The notes under the pieces were generated by a model, which did no database searches, was not told the origin of the DNA, and worked only from the letters and a program-made list of their open reading frames with translations. Of a stretch of 51,444 nucleotides of DNA, positions 1-8,654 are shown one piece after another. How positions within the stretch are numbered: the stretch's first letter is position 1; every line of letters begins with the position of its first letter. The stretch is from Trueperaceae bacterium. GTDB lineage: Bacteria > Deinococcota > Deinococci > Deinococcales > Trueperaceae. The stretch covers positions 1 through 51,444 of the forward strand of contig REEJ01000184.1 of NCBI GenBank assembly GCA_007695125.1, read 5' to 3'. Both the position numbers and the translations under genes were made by a program.

Positions 1-698
1 GAGGTGGCGAGGGCAACCCCGAACAGTACACCCAACCCAACGATCGACTTCAATGACGGCGCGACGATGAACCCGATGAGGCCAAGACATAGCGCGACGA
101 TGAACAAGATGAGCGATGTTCCGAACGCCGGGATGAGCACGAACCCGGTGGCTAGTGTTCCAGCGATAGCACCGATAGATCCCCACGCGTACAGGCCGCC
201 GATCGTGCCTCCAATCCGTGTCGAACGGCGCAGAGCCACCGCTGCGACCACAGGCGAGATCGCGCCCAAGGCGATCGATGGCAGCAGGAAGGTGGCAGTA
301 ACGCCGAACAAGATGCGCATGGGCCAACTCAACGCCAGCGTGGCTGCAAGGTCGAATGCGATCCAATGGACCCACAGTATCGAGAGACTCAGAAGTGCAG
401 ATACGAAGAACAGAAGACTCAGGGCGTTGCGAGAAGAGCGCTCGTTGCTGCGGTCACCTATCCAGCCGCCAAGATAGTTCCCCAAAGCCACTCCTGCCAG
501 AACAACGGCAATGATGCTCGTCCACGTGTAGAGACTCGTACCGACATGACGTGCGATGAGCCTGCCTGCTACGATTTCGATGACCATGACGCACGCAGAC
601 GCCAGGAACACGAGCGCTAGGGGCCACACCGAAGACACGAACTGCGAGATCGGTGAGTTCCTCTGCGCTTGCGTGTTCGAGGTCGTCACGATGCGCAC
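1..698 (-). CDS. Membrane domain of a fused MFS/spermidine-synthase-like protein (partial, runs off the window start)
   Basis: Reading the minus strand from about 698 to base 1 gives an uninterrupted hydrophobic protein of about 230 residues with at least five likely membrane segments. It contains VIEIVAGRLIARHVGTSLY followed by a TWTSIIAVVLAG segment and GNYLGGWIGDR. This signature is typical of the N-terminal membrane region of polytopic proteins annotated as fused MFS/spermidine synthase. The catalytic C-terminal half would lie outside the window, so it cannot be checked. The start is uncertain: GTG at 698 has a weak AGGCAGG before it, and GTG codons at 689 and 725 are also in frame. The DNA is less GC-rich than the rest of the window, which could mean transfer. 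Identity is from motif recognition, not a search. Confidence 0.6.
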   Translation of the reverse strand, partial: MRIVTTSNTQAQRNSPISQFVSSVWPLALVFLASACVMVIEIVAGRLIARHVGTSLYTWTSIIAVVLAGVALGNYLGGWIGDRSNERSSRNALSLLFFVSALLSLSILWVHWIAFDLAATLALSWPMRILFGVTATFLLPSIALGAISPVVAAVALRRSTRIGGTIGGLYAWGSIGAIAGTLATGFVLIPAFGTSLILFIVALCLGLIGFIVAPSLKSIVGLGVLFGVALAT

Positions 699-1483
699 CC
701 TGCCTCGCCGGAGTTGGGCGAGCACGATCCCTGATGTGTGCGTACTGGAGCGTGGCAGATTGCTGCGAAGCGACGAACCATCGCTCGAGGTGCTCGGTGC
801 ATAGCTCGGTCGCCGCCTGCCGTGTGGGCACTTGGGGTGCCGTCGCTGCACAACTCATGACACATCGCGAAGGTAGTCGCACAAGCCTTGAGGACCAAGC
901 GCTCATGGGAACGTGAGTTGATTGCTCGTGCTAGACGTAGACCTCGCATTGATGGATCATCGGTGATACGCACATCGCATTCTAGCGGTGCGAAGAACGA
1001 TCTCGATTGAGAATTTGACACTGTAGTCGGCATTGGGCGTGGCCGTCATGCACCCTTGTGCTAGCCTCGGTGACGCCCATCCAGAATGTGGTGCCTCGCG
1101 TGGCGGGTCATGCCAACTGCCGTCCTCCGAAGCAATGTCTCCCCGCCAGATAGTGTTCGACCAGAGCGAACCGTGAGTCTTGCGAACAGCCGAAACTCGT
1201 CACACCATCATTTGTCAATGACACTTGCTGAGCAGGGTCGACCCGCGCCCGGGACCCAATGAGGTCACAACTTTCCTCCTCAACTGCCACAGCAAGCGTG
1301 GCCGGCGACACGAAGCGTGATGCGACAGGTTGAAAGCAATTCTTTGGCTCTTGCGCTTCGCGGCTATGTCTACACGACGATTCTTCGGGCCATCCGAGCA
1401 TGTTCAACGTTGGGTGCCCAACCCACGACGTCAATTGACGAACTACGGTGTGAAGTCGTGCGTGCTTGGATCAGCATTGAGCC
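699..1483. other. Lower-GC stretch with no supported gene
   Basis: About 785 bases between the membrane-protein fragment and the pilin cluster. Open frames exist on both strands but none has a recognisable motif, a good ribosome site or the strong third-position GC bias of the neighbouring genes. I see no tRNA, insertion-sequence end or repeat array. The lower GC continues from the partial gene at the window start to about 1480, so the whole first 1.5 kb may be one compositional unit. Confidence 0.5.
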
Positions 1484-1945
1484 ATGAAGCAACTGCAATC
1501 TCGGCGGGCGCACTCGATCCTGGAGATCCTCGTCGTCATCGGTATCGTCGCTGTTGTCTTCGCCGTTGTGGCGACTTCGACCGGCCGAGGTTCGGTACAT
1601 CGCGACGCGTCCGCACTTGCACAAACGCTTTCGTCGGCGCGCTGGCTGGCCGTCACCACCGGGGTTCCAGTGGCTCTCGTTTCTGACGGTGATGCATTAC
1701 ATCGGATGGTCGGAGGACCACTGCGATGTGGCTTACCGCCCGTCGGCGTCCCAGTTTGGAGCTCCACCCGTCCGCTTGCATTGACCTGGCCCAATTCCGG
1801 CCTCGCCTTCGGTCCCCATGGCCGCCCGCTCCGCTGCGACGGCTCCGCCGTCGGCAACACCACCATCACGCTCACCGGCCGCGACGGTTCGCGCGCCGCG
1901 GTGATCGTGGCGTCGTTGGGTCGCGTGCGCTGGGAGCGCCGCTGA
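1484..1945 (+). CDS. GspH/FimT-like minor pilin (pseudopilin)
   Basis: The 153-residue product starts MKQLQSRRAHSILEILVVIG, a short basic leader followed by a prepilin-type hydrophobic helix with Glu at position +5 of the mature protein. The usual Gly before the cleavage site is Ala here (RRA-HSILE), a substitution some prepilin peptidases tolerate. The remainder has the size and Gly/Thr-rich beta character of GspH-type pseudopilins. The stop (TGA 1943-1945) overlaps the next start (ATG 1945), so the genes are translationally coupled. Likely role: a minor subunit of the type IV pilus or DNA-uptake pseudopilus assembled with the PilMNOQ machine encoded at 7186-12223. Family placement is from the N-terminal motif only. 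Confidence 0.7.
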   Translation: MKQLQSRRAHSILEILVVIGIVAVVFAVVATSTGRGSVHRDASALAQTLSSARWLAVTTGVPVALVSDGDALHRMVGGPLRCGLPPVGVPVWSSTRPLALTWPNSGLAFGPHGRPLRCDGSAVGNTTITLTGRDGSRAAVIVASLGRVRWERR

Positions 1946-2748
1946 TGCTGGCGCTGCGCGGGCGGGTGGCGGGCTTCGGCCTGATCGAGGTGCTGGTCGC
2001 GCTCACGATCGTCGCCATCAACGCCGTTGGTTGGACGGCGACGCTGCAGGTCGTCTTCGTGCTCGTCCGGCGGATCGGCGAGCTGTCCAGCGTTGTCGAC
2101 CCGGCTGCGGTTGCGAGTGTGGCGTGTGGGCTCGGGTGTCTCGTGCCGCGCGCGGCGGCGTCGGGCGTCGGGAGGGCCGCAACATGCGTTAGCCGTCGAA
2201 GGCGCTTGCGCCGCGAGTTGGGCGTCTCACTGATCGAACTCCTCATTGCCCTCGCGGTGGGGGCTATGGTGCTCGGTGGTCTGGCGACCAGCATCGCCGT
2301 CACGGGTCGGGCCGCACGCGGCGCGACCCAGGCCGCCGACGCTGCCACGGTTCGCGCCGCGCTGCCTGCCCTGCTGCGCGAGGTCGTCGAGGCGACCGGT
2401 CGGGGGATGCCGGATGCGTGTGGGCTCGACGCCTCCGCGGGTGCGTCGCGGCTCGTGGTGCGGCGCGCGCTCGGCGACGGCAGCGTCGTCGTCGATGAGG
2501 TCTTCGCGGGCCTTGACGGCGGCGGTCGCCCAGCGCTCTACCTCCGGCGCGTGCCGCACGCTCGCCAACCGTGGGTGGAAGACGTGACTGCGTTCGTCGT
2601 GGAACGCGTCGATCTCGCCCCGGGCACCGCGCTTGACGAGGCCAGGGTCGAGCGCGTCGTCGTCGGCGTCTCGCACCACTCCCTCGACGCACCGCTGGTG
2701 GTCGAGATCGGGCTTCCGCACCGGCCCTGCCTGGTGGCACTGCCGTGA
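1945..2748 (+). CDS. Two prepilin-like modules in one reading frame (PilV/GspI-like then PilW/GspJ-like)
   Basis: One open frame of 267 residues contains two class III (prepilin) N-terminal signals. The first is GFGLIEVLVALTIVAINAVG near residue 12. The second, about 90 residues in, is GVSLIELLIALAVGAMVLGG after a very basic run (RRRRLRRE), exactly as expected for a new pilin N-terminus. The C-terminal part (to 2748) has the size of a PilW/GspJ minor pilin. No ATG or GTG lies just before the second module in this frame; a TTG near 2206 is possible. ATG at 1945 is chosen because it overlaps the upstream stop. The gene overlaps the next by four bases. It may be a true fusion, two genes joined by a frameshift, or two genes with a non-canonical internal start. 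Confidence 0.6.
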   Translation: MLALRGRVAGFGLIEVLVALTIVAINAVGWTATLQVVFVLVRRIGELSSVVDPAAVASVACGLGCLVPRAAASGVGRAATCVSRRRRLRRELGVSLIELLIALAVGAMVLGGLATSIAVTGRAARGATQAADAATVRAALPALLREVVEATGRGMPDACGLDASAGASRLVVRRALGDGSVVVDEVFAGLDGGGRPALYLRRVPHARQPWVEDVTAFVVERVDLAPGTALDEARVERVVVGVSHHSLDAPLVVEIGLPHRPCLVALP

Positions 2749-3107
2749 CAGCGAACGCTATGCGCCACGGGGTGGTCCTGGTCAGCGCCTTGATCGTCTC
2801 GGCGCTCATCTGGGCGCTCCTGGCCGGCCTCTTGGTGACGGTCCGCCTGCAGCACGAGGTCGCGATCGCCGCGCGCGACCACGCCGTGGCGCGCGAGGCC
2901 GCCGCGTGGCTGCTGGCGGATGCCCGAGCGCACGACTGGTGGGGCGGTGCGCCGTTACCCGCAGCGAGTGGCGGCGACGCCGACGGCACCTGCACCTGGT
3001 CGCTCGACGTCCTCGACGTCGCGATCGACCACGCCTGGTACGCCGCCGAGGTGGGCTACGGGCGCGCGACGGTGCGGATCGACGCCACCGCCTACCGCAC
3101 GCCGTGA
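2745..3107 (+). CDS. PilX-like minor pilus assembly protein
   Basis: A 120-residue product with one N-terminal hydrophobic helix (about residues 9-31, VVLVSALIVSALIWALLAGL) and a soluble C-terminal domain. There is no canonical prepilin cleavage motif. The GTG at 2745 overlaps the previous stop (GTGA); an ATG five codons later (2760) is an alternative. As the fourth member of a tightly overlapping minor-pilin set (GspH, PilV, PilW order) it fits the PilX/GspK position, but sequence alone gives only size, topology and context. Confidence 0.5.
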   Translation: MTANAMRHGVVLVSALIVSALIWALLAGLLVTVRLQHEVAIAARDHAVAREAAAWLLADARAHDWWGGAPLPAASGGDADGTCTWSLDVLDVAIDHAWYAAEVGYGRATVRIDATAYRTP

Positions 3108-3175
3108 GCGGCCCGATCGGCGGCGACGCGCGCGACGCAGGTCCGCGTTGACGCCACCCCGCCCCCGGTGCGACC

Positions 3176-3724
3176 ATGCACGGCGTGGACACCCGCGAAC
3201 GCTCCGTCGTCTTCGCTGCGCTGGTCGCCTCCGGCGAGCCGCTCAAGACCAGCGAGGTCATGACCCTGATCGGTGGCTCGAGCGATGCCGCGCGCCGCGT
3301 GGTCGCCTCGCTCCAGGCCACGCTCGCCGAGCAGCAGCTCGGGGTGATGATCGAGGAGGTCGCCGGCGGCTACCGCTTGGTCGTGGAGGAGGGGCTCGTG
3401 CCCGCGCTGGCCGAGGTGCTCGGCCCGCGGCCGTCGCCGGCGCTCTCGAGCGCCGCGGTCGAGACGCTCGCGCTGATCGCGTACCGGCAACCGATCACCC
3501 GCGGCGAGCTCGAGGCGGCGCGCGGCGCGAACTGCGCCTCCGTGCTCGAGACGCTGCAGGAGCGCGAGCTGGTGAAGGTCGTCGGCCGGCGCGACGTGAT
3601 CGGCCAACCGCTGCTCTACGGCACCACCGAGCGCTTCATGATCGAGTTCGGCCTGCGCTCCCTCGACGACCTCCCGCAGCTCGAAGGCGACGATCCTGGC
3701 GCCCAGGGCTTCCTTCGCGGCTGA
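3176..3724 (+). CDS. scpB: Segregation and condensation protein B
   Basis: This 182-residue protein is a winged-helix partner of the SMC-ScpA complex that compacts and segregates the chromosome. Recognisable ScpB landmarks are ETLALIAYRQPITRGELEA in the second winged-helix domain, then VLETLQERELVKVVGRRDV, GQPLLYGTTERFMIEFGL and SLDDLP near the C-terminus. Length is normal for the family. No scpA lies in the window, although the two are adjacent in many bacteria. The ATG at 3176 follows a 68-base gap after the pilin cluster; a GTG at 3185 is an alternative start. It converges on aroQ. Confidence 0.92.
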   Translation: MHGVDTRERSVVFAALVASGEPLKTSEVMTLIGGSSDAARRVVASLQATLAEQQLGVMIEEVAGGYRLVVEEGLVPALAEVLGPRPSPALSSAAVETLALIAYRQPITRGELEAARGANCASVLETLQERELVKVVGRRDVIGQPLLYGTTERFMIEFGLRSLDDLPQLEGDDPGAQGFLRG

Positions 3725-3781
3725 CGCTCCTCACGCCGAGTGCGCTCAAGCAGCGGAGCCGCCCAGGCGTTGGCGAGCCCG

Positions 3782-4216
3782 TCAGGCCTCCGCGCGCGCA
3801 GCCAGGTACCGGAGTGCCAACTCGTAGCCCGCCGGTCCCAGACCACTGATCGTGCCGACCACCACGGCCCCCACCAGCGTCGTGTGACGGAACGCCTCGC
3901 GAGCATGTACGTTCGACAGGTGCACCTCGACCACCGGCACGCCGATCGACGCGATCGCGTCGCGCAGCGCCACCGAGGTGTGCGTGAGGCCGCCCGGGTT
4001 CAGCACCACGCCGCGGGCGCCGGCGTCGGCGGCCTCGTGCAGCCAGTCGATCAGTGCGCCCTCGTGGTTCGACTGCTCGCAGCGCAGCGGCACCCCCAAC
4101 TCGTCCGCCAGGGCACGCCAGCGCGCCTCGAGGTCGGCGAGCGTGTCGCGCCCGTACACGTCGGGCTCGCGCGTGCCCAGTCGGTTCAGGTTAGGGCCGT
4201 TCAGCACCCAGAGCAT
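3782..4216 (-). CDS. aroQ: Type II 3-dehydroquinate dehydratase
   Basis: Catalyses dehydration of 3-dehydroquinate to 3-dehydroshikimate, the third step of the shikimate pathway. The 144-residue length is right for the small type II dodecameric enzyme. Seen in order: [18 protein letters not shown] (substrate loop with the catalytic Tyr region), [30 protein letters not shown] and [17 protein letters not shown]. The start is ATG 4216, immediately before [13 protein letters not shown], and overlaps the 3' end of aroB by 26 bases, so it is the last gene of the aroC-aroK-aroB-aroQ operon. The product of AroB is its substrate. Confidence 0.95.
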   Translation of the reverse strand: MLWVLNGPNLNRLGTREPDVYGRDTLADLEARWRALADELGVPLRCEQSNHEGALIDWLHEAADAGARGVVLNPGGLTHTSVALRDAIASIGVPVVEVHLSNVHAREAFRHTTLVGAVVVGTISGLGPAGYELALRYLAARAEA

Positions 4217-5339
4217 CAGCCACCTCCACGAGCGCGCGCCAGGCGCGCTCCAACGCGACGTCGTCGACGTCGTCCACCACCACCGGGTTGGCGCGCCCGC
4301 GCAGCAGCACGAAGCGTCGCGTGGCGCCCACACGCTTCTTGTCGCGCGCGATCAACGTGAGCAGGGTCTCGAACGGCAGGCGCGGCAGCGGTCGCGGCGA
4401 GAGCCACTGCAAGAGCAACCGCGTCTCGCTGCGCCACTCGAACCAGTCGCGCTCGGCGCCGAGCTCGGCCGCGAAGGCGAGGCCGTAGGCCACCGCCTCG
4501 CCGTGCGACAGCGCGTGCTCGCTGCCCGTCTCCAGCGCGTGCGCCAGGGTGTGGCCCAGGTTCAGGTGCGCGCGCACGCCCGCCTCGGTGGGGTCGGCGG
4601 CGACGATGTCGGCCTTCACCTGCACCGCGCGGGCGATCAGGTCCGGCAGGTCGGCCGCCTCGGCGCCCACGCGGCCCGCCGCGCCGTTCGCCGTGGCGCC
4701 GCGGCCGTAGCCGAGGAACGCGCTCGCCAGGCCCGGGTCGGCCAACCAGCCCGCCTTCACCAGCTCCACGCCGCCCTCGCGGAAGGCGGCCTCGGGCAGC
4801 GTCCGCAGCAGCGTGGTGTCGGCGATCACCGCCAGCGGCTGGTGGAACGCACCGACCAGGTTCTTGCCCTCCGGCAGGTTCACGCCCGTCTTGCCACCCA
4901 CGCTGGCGTCGACCATTGCCAAGAGCGTGGTCGGGACCTGCACGAATGGCACCCCGCGCAGGTAGGTGGCGGCGACGAAGCCCGCCAGGTCGCCGACCAC
5001 GCCGCCGCCGAGTGCGACCACCAGGCCGCCGCGATCGACGCCGGCGCGGCTCAGAACGGAGCACACCTCGGCCACGGTCGCGAGCGACTTCGAGCCCTCA
5101 CCCGGCGGCACCGTGACGATCGTGACGCGCGCGCCGGCCGATTCGAGGGCGCGTTGCGCGGCGTAGCCGTGGAGTCTCGCCACGTGCTCGTCGCTGACGA
5201 GCGCCACGTGCCGATCGAGTGCCACCTCGTGCACGCGCAGCACGCCGGCCAGGTTCCGCAGCGTGCCGGGTCCCACCACCACGGGGTAGGGCGGATCGAC
5301 CTCGACCCGCACGACGTGGAGGTGTGCGCTCGTGCTCAC
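4191..5339 (-). CDS. aroB: 3-Dehydroquinate synthase
   Basis: Converts DAHP to 3-dehydroquinate using NAD and a divalent metal. The 382-residue protein shows the NAD/metal core: [47 protein letters not shown], the Glu of ELVKAGW, and the metal-binding histidines in [12 protein letters not shown] and HGEAVAYG. The GTG start at 5339 overlaps the aroK stop by four bases (GTGA). A longer in-frame extension upstream would lie entirely inside aroK and is rejected. Confidence 0.95.
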   Translation of the reverse strand: MSTSAHLHVVRVEVDPPYPVVVGPGTLRNLAGVLRVHEVALDRHVALVSDEHVARLHGYAAQRALESAGARVTIVTVPPGEGSKSLATVAEVCSVLSRAGVDRGGLVVALGGGVVGDLAGFVAATYLRGVPFVQVPTTLLAMVDASVGGKTGVNLPEGKNLVGAFHQPLAVIADTTLLRTLPEAAFREGGVELVKAGWLADPGLASAFLGYGRGATANGAAGRVGAEAADLPDLIARAVQVKADIVAADPTEAGVRAHLNLGHTLAHALETGSEHALSHGEAVAYGLAFAAELGAERDWFEWRSETRLLLQWLSPRPLPRLPFETLLTLIARDKKRVGATRRFVLLRGRANPVVVDDVDDVALERAWRALVEVADALGAERP

Positions 5340-5938
5340 GGCCGCGCCACGGCGGCGTCCTGCGCCTGGGCCCAGGCCTCGAGCTTCGCCACGATCTCGT
5401 CGACCACGTCCGCCGACTCGCGGCCGTCGGTCGAGACCCGCACGGTGGCCACCTCGTCGTAGTAGGGCGTGCGCTGCTCCATCAGCTCGCGGATGCGCTG
5501 CTCCGGGTCGCCGACCTCGAGCATCGGGCGGCGGTGGCGGCGGGTGCGCTTGTAGACGGTCTCGGCCGAGGCCTGCAGCACCACCACGGGGCCGCGCTCG
5601 CGCAGGAGCGCGCGGTTCTCGGGGCGCACCACGGTGCCGCCGCCGGTGCTGATCACCACGTCGTCCAGGCGGGTGCAGCGCTTCACGATCTCGGTCTCGT
5701 AGTCGCGGAACACGGACTCGCCGTAGAGCTCGAAGATCTCGCTGATGCGCATGCTCGACACGCGCTCGATCACCCGGTCGGTGTCGATGAAGGTGAGCTG
5801 CAAGCGGCGCGACAGCTCCCAGCCGATGCGGCTCTTGCCGGTGCCCATGAAGCCCGCCATCGCCACCCAATCGACGGGGCGATCGACCAGGTGGCGCCGG
5901 CGCCCAGGGGCGCCGGCGTTCAGAAGCTGCTCGTCCAC
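5336..5938 (-). CDS. aroK: Shikimate kinase
   Basis: Phosphorylates shikimate with ATP. Visible motifs are the P-loop GFMGTGKS, the DTD motif in LTFIDTDRVI, the shikimate-binding GGG in ISTGGGTVV, and the lid region RTRRHRRPML. The start is uncertain. GTG 5938 (chosen, 200 residues) overlaps the end of aroC and keeps a segment RPVDWVAMAGFMG that resembles the N-terminus I recall in Deinococcus AroK. GTG 5866 or ATG 5860 would give about 175 residues and start right at the P-loop strand. None has a strong ribosome site, which fits translational coupling to aroC. Confidence 0.93.
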   Translation of the reverse strand: MDEQLLNAGAPGRRRHLVDRPVDWVAMAGFMGTGKSRIGWELSRRLQLTFIDTDRVIERVSSMRISEIFELYGESVFRDYETEIVKRCTRLDDVVISTGGGTVVRPENRALLRERGPVVVLQASAETVYKRTRRHRRPMLEVGDPEQRIRELMEQRTPYYDEVATVRVSTDGRESADVVDEIVAKLEAWAQAQDAAVARP

Positions 5939-7077
5939 GCCTCGTGCGCGCGCACGCGCTCCGTGATCTCGCGAACGGTGTCGGCGCCGAACTTCTCGAG
6001 CAGCGCGTCGGCCAGCACCAGCGCGCTCATCGCCAGCACCACGATCGAGGCCGCCGGGACGGCGGTGGTGTCCGAGCGCTCGCGCGCCGCGTCGGCGGCC
6101 TCGTGCGTCACCACGTCCACCGTGGGCAGCGGCTTCATCAGTGTGGCGATGGGCTTCATCGCGGCCCGCACCACCACCTCCTCGCCGGTGGTCATGCCGG
6201 CCTCGAGGCCGCCGGCGCGGTTGGTGTCGCGCCGGTAGCCGCGCGCGTCGTCCTTGAAGATGGCGTCGTGCACGCTCGAGCCGGGCACGCCCGCGCCGTA
6301 CCAGCCGTCGCCGATCTCGACGGCCTTGATGGCCGGGATCGACATCGCCGCCTGCGCCAGGCGCCCGTCGAGCTTGCGGTCCCACTGCACGTGCGAACCG
6401 AGGCCGACGGGCAGGCCCCGGAAGCGCGCCTCGACCACGCCACCGAGCGTGTCGCCATCCTTCTTCGCCTGGTCGACGCGCTCGATGATCTCGGCCTCGG
6501 CGGCGCGGTCGAAGGTGCGCAGCGGGCTCTCGTCCAGGTCGCCCAAACGCTCCCAGTCCATGCCGCCGTCGCAGGGCACGCCCGCCATGGCGACCACGCG
6601 CGCGCAGACCGCCACACCGGCCGCGCTCAGCAACTGCATGGCCACGGCGCCTGCCGCGACGCGCGAGGCCGTCTCGCGCGCGCTGGCGCGCTCCAGCACG
6701 TCGCGCAGGTCCTTGTGGCCGTACTTGATGCCGCCGGTGAGGTCGGCGTGGCCGGGCCGGGCGGCCGTGAGCGCGCGCTTGCGCGGCTCGCCGCCGGGTT
6801 CAGGGTCCATGATCTCGGTCCAGTTGCGCCAGTCGCGGTTCTCGATCTGGATCGACAGCGGCGCACCGGTGGTGCGGCCGGCGCGGACGCCGGCCAGGAA
6901 GCGCGCGCTGTCGGTCTCGATCACCTGGCGGCGACCGCGGCCGTAACCGCCCTGGCGGCGGCGCAGCCACGGGTCGACGTGCTCGCTCGCCACCAGGGGG
7001 AGGCCGGACGGGACGCCGTCGAGGAGGACGGTGAGGGCGGGGCCGTGCGACTCGCCGGCCGAGAGATACCTGAGCAT
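5920..7077 (-). CDS. aroC: Chorismate synthase
   Basis: Final shikimate-pathway enzyme, converting EPSP to chorismate with reduced FMN. The 385-residue protein begins MLRYLSAGESHGPALTVLLD and carries family signatures RRQGGYGRGRRQ, RPGHADLTGGIKYGH, RASARETASRVAAGA and AGGLEAGMTTGE. ATG 7077 is chosen because it gives the conserved N-terminus. A possible -10 element TAGGCT ends five bases before it, so it may be transcribed as a leaderless message separately from pilQ, which is followed by a hairpin. It heads aroC-aroK-aroB-aroQ. Confidence 0.96.
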   Translation of the reverse strand: MLRYLSAGESHGPALTVLLDGVPSGLPLVASEHVDPWLRRRQGGYGRGRRQVIETDSARFLAGVRAGRTTGAPLSIQIENRDWRNWTEIMDPEPGGEPRKRALTAARPGHADLTGGIKYGHKDLRDVLERASARETASRVAAGAVAMQLLSAAGVAVCARVVAMAGVPCDGGMDWERLGDLDESPLRTFDRAAEAEIIERVDQAKKDGDTLGGVVEARFRGLPVGLGSHVQWDRKLDGRLAQAAMSIPAIKAVEIGDGWYGAGVPGSSVHDAIFKDDARGYRRDTNRAGGLEAGMTTGEEVVVRAAMKPIATLMKPLPTVDVVTHEAADAARERSDTTAVPAASIVVLAMSALVLADALLEKFGADTVREITERVRAHEAWTSSF

Positions 7078-7082
7078 GGCCG

Positions 7083-7088
7083 AGCCTA
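7083..7088 (-). promoter_or_regulatory. Candidate -10 element for leaderless aroC
   Basis: TAGGCT on the minus strand, preceded by TGA (an extended -10 arrangement), ends five bases before the aroC ATG. No good -35 is visible. The short spacing would put the transcription start at or next to the A of ATG. Confidence 0.4.
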
Positions 7089-7128
7089 TCATGGCGCGTG
7101 AGCGTTGCGCCGTCTGGCACGGCATGAA

Positions 7129-7155
7129 GCGGCCCGCCTGGCGAAGGCGGGCCGC
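7129..7155 (-). terminator. Hairpin between pilQ and aroC
   Basis: Perfect 10-bp inverted repeat (arms GCGGCCCGCC at 7129-7138 and GGCGGGCCGC at 7146-7155) with a 7-base loop, about 30 bases after the pilQ stop. Only a short TT follows on the minus strand, so termination strength is uncertain, but it separates the pil and aro units. Confidence 0.6.
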
Positions 7156-7185
7156 GATCCTGGACGAACGGGTGGTGCGGAGCGC

Positions 7186-8652
7186 TCAGTCGATGATCTG
7201 CGCGGTGAGGATGATCAGCAGGTCGACGCTGTCCTCTTCGGAGACATTGCGAGCGAAGATGTCGCCGATCAGCGGGATGTTGCCGAGGATGGGGATCTGC
7301 CGGCGCTCGAGGGTCAGCGAGTTCTGCAGCAGGCCGCCCAGCAGCACCGTCTGGCCCTCCTCCACGCTCAGCGACGTGGTCACGTTGCGCGTCGAGAGGT
7401 TCAGGAAGGTGGGATCGTCGGTGGTGGAGAGCACGTCCTCCACGCTGGCCTGGACGTCGAGGGCGATGCGGCCGTCGGCGGCGATGCGCGGCGTCACGTC
7501 GATCTGCACGCCGTAGGGGATCGTGCGTTCGATGTTCTGCTGCGCGCCGGGGAGCGAGATGAAGATCGTGCCGCCCGACTGGATGCTGCCCGTACCAGCG
7601 TCGACGATGGTGATGTTGCTGTCGTCCACGCGCCGCGTGAGGCCCTGCGTCTCGAGCGTGTCGAGCACGGCGAGGACGTTCAGGCTGGAGATCACCTGGG
7701 TGGTGTCGAAGATGAAGCTGAGCCCGCCCCCGAGGATCTGCGAGGTCATGTTGCCGAAGCCGGCGCCCCAGTCGATGCCGAGCGACAGCGCCGCGGAGCG
7801 CGTGATCTCCTGGATCCGCACCTGCACGTTCACCTGCCGCTGGGGCCGGTCGAGCTCGTCGATCAGTCCGGCCAGCCGCGACTGCGCAGCATCGCTGCCG
7901 GTGACGATGAGCGCGTTGGTGCGGGTCTCGGCCACGACCGTGACGGTGTCGAGCCGCTCACTGGCGCCGTTCTCGCCCGTGGGTACCGAAACGGTGCTCT
8001 GCAGCGTCTCGGCCAGGTCGCCAGCGCGCGCGTTCGACAGGAAGTAGGTCCGCTGCACCAGCTGCACCACGTCGGGTGGCGCGTCGAACTCGAGCAGCGT
8101 CGCCTCGACGGCCTCGTGGTTCGCCTCGGTGCCGACGACCACCAGCGCTTGGGTACCCGGCAGTGTGTCGACCTCGATGCCCGACACGGCGCGGCGCAGG
8201 ATGGTCGCGACGGCGTCGGGTTCGTTGTTGACGCGGTAGAAGCGCTGGACGCGCGGCTCCTCGTCGACTTCGACGGCGACCGTCGCCGGCGCGGTGCGCA
8301 GGCGAGCGAGCCCGTCGGCCGTGCCGATCACGACCACGTCGTTGTCTTGCAACACGTAGTCGAGGTCGTTGAGCGTCAGCACCAGCGCCCACACCTGGCG
8401 GAACGGCTTCGGCTCGCCGATGTCGTAGACGATGTTGATGTCGGTGAACGCGTCGAAGACCGGCGTCAGGTCGACCGCCCGGGCCAGCGCGGTCATCATC
8501 GCCCGCAGCGACTCGCCGCCCATGCCGGTGGAGAACGTGACGGGCTGGTCGTAGCGCGCGTCGTCGGGCAGCTCGGCCGGTTGCGCGAGCGCAGAGCCGA
8601 GCGCGAGGCACGCCACGGCCAAGAACGTGAGGAGGGTTCGCGAACGCTTCAT
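7186..8652 (-). CDS. pilQ: Type IV pilus secretin PilQ
   Basis: Outer-membrane secretin through which the pilus (and probably incoming DNA) passes. The roughly 488-residue protein has a signal peptide (TLLTFLAVACLALGSALA), a short periplasmic part with secretin N-domains (from about 30 to 260, including TNALIVTGSDAAQSRLAGLI), and the C-terminal secretin core with GVQIDVTPRIAADGRIALDV and EEGQTVLLGGLLQNSLT, ending near IPILGNIPLIGDIF. It is short compared with Thermus PilQ, which I recall at about 750 residues, so the periplasmic region is reduced. ATG 8652 is preferred because GGCGG precedes it; GTG 8658 overlaps the upstream stop. Last gene of pilM-N-O-W/P-Q. Confidence 0.93.
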   Translation of the reverse strand: MKRSRTLLTFLAVACLALGSALAQPAELPDDARYDQPVTFSTGMGGESLRAMMTALARAVDLTPVFDAFTDINIVYDIGEPKPFRQVWALVLTLNDLDYVLQDNDVVVIGTADGLARLRTAPATVAVEVDEEPRVQRFYRVNNEPDAVATILRRAVSGIEVDTLPGTQALVVVGTEANHEAVEATLLEFDAPPDVVQLVQRTYFLSNARAGDLAETLQSTVSVPTGENGASERLDTVTVVAETRTNALIVTGSDAAQSRLAGLIDELDRPQRQVNVQVRIQEITRSAALSLGIDWGAGFGNMTSQILGGGLSFIFDTTQVISSLNVLAVLDTLETQGLTRRVDDSNITIVDAGTGSIQSGGTIFISLPGAQQNIERTIPYGVQIDVTPRIAADGRIALDVQASVEDVLSTTDDPTFLNLSTRNVTTSLSVEEGQTVLLGGLLQNSLTLERRQIPILGNIPLIGDIFARNVSEEDSVDLLIILTAQIID

Positions 8653-8654
8653 GG

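Noticed and set aside
454-1434. Open frames of 80-150 codons in the first 1.5 kb (454-906, 686-1033 and 1108-1434 on the minus strand)
   Set aside because: The first overlaps the membrane-protein frame, which has recognisable motifs. The others have no motif, no ribosome site and no codon bias.
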